DNA from: Cochliopodium minus
Lineage: Eukaryota; Discosea; Himatismenida; Cochliopodiidae
Direction: 5' to 3'
Length of the DNA stretch: 16,512 nt
NCBI GenBank assembly: GCA_024220525.1
Contig: JAMYWO010000550.1
Span: 2,118-18,629 of the forward strand
Below the pieces are notes generated by a model that was not told the origin of the DNA, did not search any database, and saw only the letters and a program-made list of their open reading frames with translations. The translations under genes were made by a program, and so were the position numbers. This document shows, piece after piece, positions 9,163 to 16,512 of the stretch. Positions within the stretch are counted from its first letter, which is position 1; every line of letters begins with the position of its first letter.

Positions 9163-12100
9163 ATGATTACAACTGTATTCAATATTAAAATTAATAACAT
9201 CTCTGTCAAGCTAATCAAAGGATCCATGTAATGAGCAATATAAATGAACAGATTAAAAATATTAATTAATTTTTGAAACGGGATTAATAAAAATACTTTT
9301 CAATTAAAACCTTTAGGGGGAAGGTATTTCTGACATGCAATTTTGATCATTATCGAACATTCAATACAGATTCAAAAAAAGAAGGTTTGTAAATTTGAAT
9401 TCAAAGAAAACATAAATAGTTAATCAAAAAAAAAAATTATTTTTCAACAATTTAGATTCAAATATGACCTGGAAATTCGATAGTGATGTTGAATTTCAAT
9501 ACAAAACCAAGTATGCAAATTATCTATCTGAAAAGAATTTCAATATAAAAATCTTTACTCAGAATATGATGTTATCACCTATATTTTTGGGAGAATGTAC
9601 AATAGATTTGAACTCAATATCCAAGGGAACCATCTCTCATAAATTGATAGTTAGGGATATTTATGAGCCTCTCGGAATAGTTTGGGTGGATGTGTTGATG
9701 GAACAGCAGAATGTGATTGAAATAATCTTCAATAAGATCACTTTAAAGTTGAATGAAGCACCCAAAGAAGGTGATGATTTCCATCTCAATTATTTCAGCT
9801 CTGGATCGGATGTGCATCATTCTCCTGCGATAAATGAGAAGAAAACAGAATATGAATGGAATGCAGAACACTTGAATTTGTTGTTACTGAAGAAAGGAAC
9901 CATTAAATTGTTGAAATCTGGATTCATCAACATCAAATTCATTGGAAACAAGAAGATTCTTGGAGAAATCCAATTTCTGATCACCAAATATTTGAAATTC
10001 AAACCTCCCACTGAAATATTGGAAGTAACAGAGATTCTTTATGATCCAAATAAAAATCCAATAGGAACCATTACATGCGATATCGTTTTCAAAAATCTTC
10101 CACATCTATCACAAATGGATGGAGGATTGAATATAGGGACTCATTTTGTTGGTGGAGTTCAACCTTTGCAAGGATACAGTTTGCCATCGATGCCTATTAA
10201 AGAAGGAGATGAATCTATCTTCAAAATATTTGATAATTTCCCCAATCAAAACGTGAATGTTGATTTTCATAACTTTGCAAATACAAATAACACGAACAAC
10301 ACAAACATTGTCTCTGAAAACAACAATTCTGCTTTATTGGAGTTGTTAATAACACCCAAAAATATTCCCAATAAAGAACTTTCTTTGCCTCCAAAAGAAG
10401 AAGAAAATACGAACAAAATTCTGCCAAATACAACCCAAAAGCCTCCTAACAACAATACCAATAACATAGTTTCAACTTCTCCTCCTATGCTCCCTCCAAA
10501 AATCAGGTCGGAAAGCTCGATTGCCCCTCCTTTGCCTCCTAAAAAGACAGTCTCCATACCCATTAGAAACACAACAAGCCTTCCGAGCAAGACTCCTCCC
10601 GTTTCTCCCAAAGGAGATCCACGTTTTGAAACAAGAGTTGATCCTCACAAAGAAACTTTGTCTCAAGTGAACCAAGTTATTTCAAATAGCCCTTGGTAAC
10701 TATTCTTTGTATTTTCAACTATTTTATATTTTAATATTCTTCAACAAGGTTTTTTCTTGAAAGAAAAAAATATGCTTTCAAGAACTATGTTTCATTGTAC
10801 GAAGATTGCGTAAAGTTTGTTTTTCTCCCAATTAAGTTTGAGATGAAAAATTATTCTCCACCTCCGCAATCCCAGCTCTTAGAATTCATACAAAGTGCTT
10901 TTTTACCCTCTGATAGCTACCATCAAGAAACCACAAAGAAGTACAGCACCATCAGCGATGAAAACATGTTGGTAAACGAAATCATTTCGAGATTTTCCCT
11001 GATGCAAAAAAAGCATTACAAACTTGAAGAGTTTCACAATGAAAATTATTACAAAACTTGGAAGGTAAAAGATGTTGATTCTTTTCGTCAAAATGTTTAC
11101 AATATTTTTTTTTTTAAAGGAAAAACAAATGTTCAAAGTGAATACCATCTTACAAAATTTAGGTGCTAGCCCCATCACAAACAAGAAAGAAGAGGAAATG
11201 TTAAAGAAAACCAACATCAAAGATATGTTCAAGGATGAGAGCACTAAAGTAGAACCCAATAACAACAATAATAATAACGAGAATAAAAAGGAAGAAGATC
11301 AAGACCCTATCATTGATTTTTGCAAACTCTGCACCATTTTGACCCTCAACGATTGTAAAAACGAGCTCTTGGACAACTTGGAGACTTACAAAAAGGACCG
11401 CAAGAAAGTGATCCAAGTACCTGCTCAGTCTCCTTGCTGCCAGTGGCTCCTGAAACAATTCGAGCTGAACAACTCGATCTCTGATTTCTACCGCACCCTC
11501 TCCCGTCTAGAGATCCTCATCAAATCATTCGACCACAACCAAATTCAACTGCAAGAAATCGTTGGCATTTTGAAGGAGATTATCACCTTATGTGAGTTTT
11601 CTTCCAAGTTTGAACAAAAGTTTCTCATCTCCCTCGTCAACTATCTTCGCGACCAGATCAAAACTCGCTTCACCCACTTTGAGGAGTGCTTCCAGAACAA
11701 CATTGAAACCTTGACTCTCATCCTCAAAGTCTTCGTTCTCACTTCCCAAATAGAAAACAATTTTATTCTTTCTCGCGATCCTAAATACGATGTTGTCTTC
11801 AAATTTGAATTGTTATCATTCTTTTTGGAAGTAAAAAAAAATTTTTTTTAAATAATAGACGTTCAAAATTTCATGTCCAAAAATTGTTAGTTCAAAAATT
11901 AATATCTGCTACAAATTGGACTATTTTATAACTTTTTTTTATGATTCGTTTTTTTATTAAATTTTTTTAGGCTGCAAATATCAATAAATACCAGTATATG
12001 ATCAATCAAATGGACGTTCTTAACGATAAATATGACAACGACACTATCAAGAAGTGGTCTCAATTCATCAACTCTCTCGTTAAAGAAGTAAGTTTGTCAA

Positions 12101-14954
12101 CTGAAAAGTTCGGCAAAGTATTCGGCATCTGCAGTGTAAAGAAAAATATAACTTTTTTTGTTACAGAATTTTTTTTTTCATTTTTTTTTTCATTTTTTTT
12201 TCATTTTTTATTTCTAAATAATCCAGAATTAATTATATTTTAATTATTTAATTTTAATTTTTTTTAATGAATTAATCTAAATCTTTTTTTTGAATTTTTT
12301 AAATAGTTAAATATTACCGAAATTTCGTGTGCTACATTCAGGAAATCTCTCAAATCAGACTTGGTACGCTTCAGAGACTTCTACCTCAAAAATTTCCACG
12401 TAATGGAAATAGAGCTCGGAACCTCCTTTTTGGATTTGATCGATTGTGTCGAGCATTTTTCCACCTTTTGTTGCGAGCAGCTCCCACAGTTCAAAAAACT
12501 GAATTGCACCAAACTTTTTTATCAGATGTCCCTCAAGTGGATTGATCTTTCAAAAGTTCAGATGCTTTCGTGGACCAAAAACGCAATCAAAATCGATAAC
12601 GTAATTTTTTTTTTTTTATTTTTATTTTTATTTATTTATTTATTTATTTCTTTTATTCTTATATTTTTATTTTTATATTTTTTTTATTTTTATTTTTATA
12701 GTTTGAAGCAATAAACCAAGATACACACTGCTCCAATTCTATTATAGACATTTTTTCTTCAGTGTATCAAAGTAACCAAATTTTGTTTAATAATTTTTTT
12801 ATTTTTATTTTATTTCTTATTTTTTATTTTTATATTTTTTTTTTTCATTGATAATTCCAATTTTTTTACATTTTTTTTTACATTTTTTTTTGCATTTTTT
12901 TTATTTTTCATTTCATTTATTTGATTGATTTTTCACATTTTCTTCTTCTTTTTAGTGACTGACATCGTGAAAACAGTTCCTTTCAAAGAAAAAGAAAAGG
13001 GCCAATTCCTGGAAGAATTCATGGAGAAAGTGGTGAACAACTCAATCCAGCACTACGTGGAACTCATCTACACCAAGTTCACCGAACAGTTCAACCAGAA
13101 GGACCAGATGGCCATCAAGAGCTATTTCGATAACAATTATAAGACCAGCCCTAATATTGACCCCAATAATCCCAAACCCAACAAGGAGTCCAACAAAATT
13201 TCTCAAGCTTTTCAAAAAGTCAAGCAAAGTAAAAAGATTATATTATTTTATTTATAATAATTTTATTGTTGATATTTTTGTTAAAACATAAAAATTAAAA
13301 TTTAAAAAAAATTAAAACATATAAAAAATTTTAAATATAAAAAACAAATTATCACAAAAAAATAACGTAAAACAACTAAAAAAATCAAACAAAAATAAAA
13401 AAAAAAATTAATACAAAAAAAAAATGAAAACATAATAAATCTACATATATAAAACAAATTGTCACAAAAAAAATTAAATAAAAAAAATTCTTCCAAAAAT
13501 AAAAAAAAATCTAACAAAAAAAAATTTTGAAATAAACATAAAAATAAAAATATCGTATAATAAAATTAAAAAAATAAAAATAAAAATAAAATAAAAATAA
13601 ATAAAAATAAAATTTACAAAATAAAATGTAATGGAATTAAGAAAAATGTGATTATTTTTAAATATTGTTTAAGAAAATGAAAATTGTTTTAAAGAAAAAT
13701 GAAACAAACAAAAAATTTAAAAATTACAAAAAAAAAAAAAAAAAGGCAAAATAGTGGGATTGATTAATCAAAATGTGAAAAAACTGAAAACGGAAATAAA
13801 GGTGAACAACAGCTTTCCTATCAACTCCATCGTCTGTGTGCTCCTGAGTAACTTGGTGATGTGCAAGAAGAAGCTTCTCGAGTTTGATCCCAGCCATTGT
13901 TACCAAAACGCTTTTTGGAAGAGTTTTCACGAAATCAAAATTTTTAAAAACAAATTTATAGGTAAAAAATAAAATTAAAATTTTTTTATAAATTTTTAAT
14001 TTTTTTAATTTTTATTATTTTATTTTATATCTATTATTTCCTTTATTTTTAAATTTTAATATCTTATTTTACTCAACTAAATTTCTTAAAATTATTTTTT
14101 CTTATTTGTTTTTATTTTTTTAGATTTTTAATTAAATATTTCAAATTTATTTTTTCAAAAAAGATTACATCTATTTTTTCTCGAGAAGAGAGATTAAGAA
14201 CATCATTGTGCCCATCTTCTTACAGAACCCCTTCAGCGATTTGAAAGACAAGTTCAATCCAGGGATTGAATATGTGGAAAATCAAATTAACTTTGGTACA
14301 AATAATTTTTTATTTTAAATTTTTTTCTTTATTTTAAATTTTTTTCTTTATTTTTTATTTTTTTTCTTTATTTTTAATTTTTTTTCTTTATTTTAAATTT
14401 TTTTCTTTATTTTTCCTTTATTTTTTTTCACACATTTTATTTTTTTCATTTTATTTTTTTAGTAAATAAAAATATGTTTGAATCTCCTGACAGAGATAAG
14501 ATTATTGAAAAAATCTGTTCTTCTTTTCTGTCTGTTCTTGAAAAACTGATGTTGCCCCTCTCCAAGAAAAAGCTGAACGAACATCAAAGTAAACCATAAA
14601 ATTTATTTTTTATTTTTTTATATTTTCAAACTTTTTATATTTTTTTGTGTTTTTTTATTTTATTTTTGTTTTGAAAAATAATTATTTTTTATTAATTTTC
14701 CAAAATTTTTTTTAAAATTTCTTTTAAAAGTTGAAAACATCTTTAAAGTATCTCAAAATATGTGCTACGATCGATTGAAAATATCGACCAACATCACGAA
14801 GAAGATCATGCCCCCTTTTGAGAGCATTGTGGCGATCTATTTTTGGACCAATGAGGACTTGGCCAAGCTTTTGACCAACAAGTTGGAGGACAGACAGCCC
14901 AAAGTCAAAGATCAAATCATCCAACACATTTTGGAGATGTCGGGCGAAAAATAA
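9163..14954 (+). CDS. C2-C2-proline-rich-MUN (Munc13/BAIAP3-like) protein
   Basis: Thirteen exons: 9163-9227, 9317-9384, 9456-10695, 10749-11064, 11120-11830, 11971-12135, 12307-12600, 12702-12771, 12956-13228, 13746-13961, 14164-14295, 14463-14588, 14731-14954. They total 3900 nt (1299 aa, stop TAA). Residues 1-125 form a C2-like domain (SVKLIKGSMGKVFLTCNF, FLGECTIDLNSI). Residues about 130-260 look like a second, more diverged C2. Aspartates expected in the Ca2+ loops are missing from both, so binding is probably Ca2+-independent. Residues about 290-458 are Asn-rich, then proline-rich with class II SH3 ligands PPMLPPK and APPLPPKK. Residues about 459-1299 are helical, and SNSIIDIFSSVY followed by a long helical region resembles the MUN domain of Munc13 proteins, which prime vesicles by acting on syntaxin/SNAREs. 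Joining the two halves depends on intron 10696-10748, whose donor overlaps an in-frame TAA at 10697-10699. C2 call is good; MUN assignment is moderate. Confidence 0.75.
13229..13745 (+). other. 517-bp A-rich intron of the C2-MUN gene
   Basis: This is the longest intron in the window, and unlike its neighbours it is A-rich rather than T-rich in the sense strand. No credible ORF was seen on either strand; the one reverse-frame ORF is Phe-rich low complexity. The acceptor is ambiguous: AG at 13744-13745 or AG at 13753-13754, which differ by 9 nt and keep frame. Confidence 0.7.
14313..14409 (+). repeat. Tandem repeat, about five copies of a 19-20 nt unit
   Basis: Three copies of a 19-nt unit (TTTTAAATTTTTTTCTTTA) are identical, at 14313, 14332 and 14391. 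Two diverged 20-nt copies lie between them at 14351 and 14371. The array is inside an intron of the C2-MUN gene and resembles a minisatellite. Confidence 0.85.
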
Positions 14955-15144
14955 AACTTAATTTAAATTTTTTGTTTCTTTTTTCTTTTTTTTTTTTTTC
15001 AATCGGAATTGTAAAAAATTTTAGTGAGGAATTTGAATATATATTTGACAATTTTCACCTGATTAATTTTCCACAATCTCTATTTTCAATCCTTGCATTC
15101 TAATTTATATAAAAAATAAAATTGATCGATTATTTTATTAAGGA
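14955..15144 (+). other. Short spacer between C2-MUN and PAQR genes
   Basis: This 190-bp AT-rich stretch must hold the C2-MUN 3' UTR and terminator region and the PAQR promoter. It begins with a long T run and shows no further recognisable element. Confidence 0.55.
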
Positions 15145-16387
15145 ATGACGTTTGATTATAATTTCATCAATTCAATTATACCAGCCTATATAACCTTCAT
15201 ATCAATATTCGTGACATTGTGTTATATCTTCAGAAACGAGGTAAAATAAAAACAAAAAATGATCAAGTATTTTCAACCTATTTTTCACATCTCCCAATCG
15301 AATATCAAATAGAAACCTTTGCCAAAAACAAATGTGGAATGGGTAGAAGATCCATGCATCATGCACAAGAACGAAGAGGGGAAGAACTTCGTGGCGAAGA
15401 GAGATCCACGATCCAAATTCAAAGATAATAAGGAACAGAATGGATTGAGAACATTCACCGAATTGCCTTATTATTATCAGGTATATCTCACATATCTTTT
15501 GAAGATTGATAAAAAAATAAAAATAAAAATAAATTTCCTCCAAATGAACAGGGGTAAAAAAAATTAATATAATTTTTAATTTCAGACTTTATATCCTTCT
15601 ATTCTATGAATCTATCACCCATTTTCTTTAACAACATCATTTAATAATCCCTTTTTAAAAATATCATTATATATAGATCTCCTTGGATAGTGGATGGATA
15701 CAGATTCAAATATAATCTGAAACAAGCAATATATTCTCTTTTCCAAAGTATAAGAAAAATTTTTAAAACAAAAATTATCTAAGAAAATTTATAAATTTTC
15801 TCAATATAAAAAAAAAGTTCACAATGAAAGTTGGAATGTATGGACACGTAAAGAATTTTTTTTTAAAAAAACACTTTAAAACATTTTAATTTCTATTTGT
15901 TTTCAATTTATCAGATAAATCTATCAATTTAAAATTAGATCATCATTTTTTATTCAAATAAACTATTTTATTTTTTATTTTTAGATGTAAATTTAATTTT
16001 ATTTTTTCACGCTTAAAAATGCTTTTTATTTTTTATTTTTTATTTTTTTATTTTTATTTTTATTTTCTGAATTTCTTTTTTATTTTTATTATACATTTTT
16101 TTTATTTTTATTTTTTATTTTTATTTTTTCGACAGATTTGGCGGGATTTTTCATTTTTTTTTTTCTGTGCACCAAAAGTTTCTTCACAACCTTTTCGCTT
16201 GAGGGAGATTTCTACTGGGTGTCAGTAACAATGCTGGTGTTTTATTTTGGCGCGCAAATTCTGTTTCTAGCTTCCACCTCCTTCCACTTGTTTTGTTGCA
16301 TGGACCGTGACGTCTATTCTTTGACTGCCAAGCTGGATTATAGTGCCATCAGTGTAATGATCATCACTTCTTACTATCCCATAATGA
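15145..16387 (+). CDS. PAQR family (adiponectin receptor / hemolysin III) membrane protein, 5' part
   Basis: Visible exons: 15145-15240, 15313-15480, a possible 2-nt exon 15552-15553, 15677-15747, 15818-15847, 16136-16387. The gene continues past the right edge; its next donor is at 16388. PAQR landmarks appear in order: FTELPYYYQ, then SPWIVDGYR with KQAIYSLFQ, then HNESWNVWTH, then the hydrophobic LAGFF first core helix, then STSFHLF with the metal-site-type His, then AKLDYSAISVMI. PAQR proteins are seven-helix proteins, several with Zn-dependent ceramidase-like or lipid-homeostasis activity. The N-terminal exon encodes an extra hydrophobic segment (residues about 7-28) before the usual cytosolic region. 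Phase does not match between 15480 and 15677 by direct splicing: a GG microexon at 15552-15553 would restore it, otherwise an indel or another splice form must be invoked. The start ATG is the first after AT-rich leader sequence. Family call is firm; exon 3 is uncertain. Confidence 0.85.
15818..15847 (+). other. 30-nt microexon of the PAQR gene
   Basis: This exon encodes the PAQR signature read as (I)HNESWNVWT(H), with the first and last codons split across introns 15748-15817 and 15848-16135. The match to the family HNE..NxWTH motif makes the exon convincing despite its size. Confidence 0.88.
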
Positions 16388-16461
16388 GTAAACATAAAAA
16401 AAATATATTAATAAATATGATTTTTTTTTTTGTTTATTTTTTTTATCATTTTTTTTTTTTT

Positions 16462-16512
16462 ATTTTTTATTTTTTATTTTTTATTTTTTATTTTTTATTT
16501 TTTATTTTTTAT
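16462..16512 (+). repeat. (ATTTTTT)n microsatellite, runs to the window edge
   Basis: About seven copies of a 7-nt unit of one A and six T lie in the intron that follows the last visible PAQR exon. The tract continues to the end of the window. Confidence 0.85.

Noticed and set aside
8835-9165. Splicing 8835-8889 directly to the C2 start as a true first exon
   Set aside because: The only phase-compatible acceptor close by is a weak GAG at about 9154; the ATG at 9163 already begins a sensible C2 strand.
10267-10611. Minus-strand ORF of 114 codons (Gly/Val/Leu-rich) opposite the proline-rich linker
   Set aside because: It is the complement of Pro/Asn/Ser codons in the C2-MUN exon and has no independent support.
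10795-11169. Separate gene starting near 10795
   Set aside because: The frame has no ATG until well inside the conserved-looking segment, while splicing from 10695 to 10749 joins it in phase to the upstream exon; kept as an alternative in the findings.
13302-13517. Reverse-strand Phe-rich ORF in the A-rich intron
   Set aside because: It is simple low-complexity translation of poly-T sequence with no conserved pattern.
15219-15428. 69-codon plus-strand ORF over the PAQR exon 2
   Set aside because: It is another frame through the exon; the frame read after the acceptor at 15312 gives the sequence leading into the PAQR motif.
16019-16228. Phe-rich plus-strand ORF at the start of the PAQR membrane exon
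   Set aside because: It is translated T-rich intron followed by the wrong frame of the exon; the frame fixed by C+AT after the 15847 donor gives PAQR helices.
1-16512. tRNA, rRNA, transposon or CRISPR content
   Set aside because: No cloverleaf, conserved rRNA segment, terminal inverted repeats, transposase motifs or regularly spaced repeats were recognised by eye.

Overview
The window reads as nuclear DNA of an AT-rich, intron-rich unicellular eukaryote, possibly an amoeboid protist. I cannot place it more precisely. The code looks standard: TAA ends the kinesin and MUN genes, TGA ends the myotubularin gene, and no reassigned stop is needed. Introns are GT-AG and T-rich in the sense strand, with one clear exception. 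Several exons are tiny (13, 26, 30 and 31 nt, and possibly 2 nt). All exon models below were assembled by hand from splice sites, reading phase and family motifs, without transcript data. Each complete model sums to a whole number of codons.

Layout. (1) 1-457, minus: 5' part of an SH3-domain gene, running off the left edge. (2) 888-5399, minus: a 13-exon gene for a 1018-aa kinesin with a kinesin-1-like N-terminal motor, a long coiled coil and a C-terminal PH domain. (3) 5585-8436, minus: a 10-exon gene for a 651-aa, apparently catalytically competent myotubularin-type phosphoinositide 3-phosphatase (GRAM plus phosphatase). (4) 8437-9162: a shared 5' region between two divergent genes. (5) 9163-14954, plus: a 13-exon gene for a 1299-aa protein with two degenerate C2 domains, a proline-rich linker and a Munc13/MUN-like region. 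(6) 15145 to the right edge, plus: 5' part of a PAQR (adiponectin receptor/hemolysin III) seven-transmembrane gene, with the last visible exon ending at 16387.

Four of the five genes encode modules that bind lipid, shape lipid identity or drive vesicle traffic: PH-tailed kinesin, phosphoinositide phosphatase, C2-MUN tether and an SH3 adaptor whose partners could include the PxxP segment of the C2-MUN protein. That they work together is inference from domain content and adjacency only.

No RNA genes, transposons, CRISPR arrays or prokaryotic features were seen. Low-complexity repeats lie in introns and spacers.
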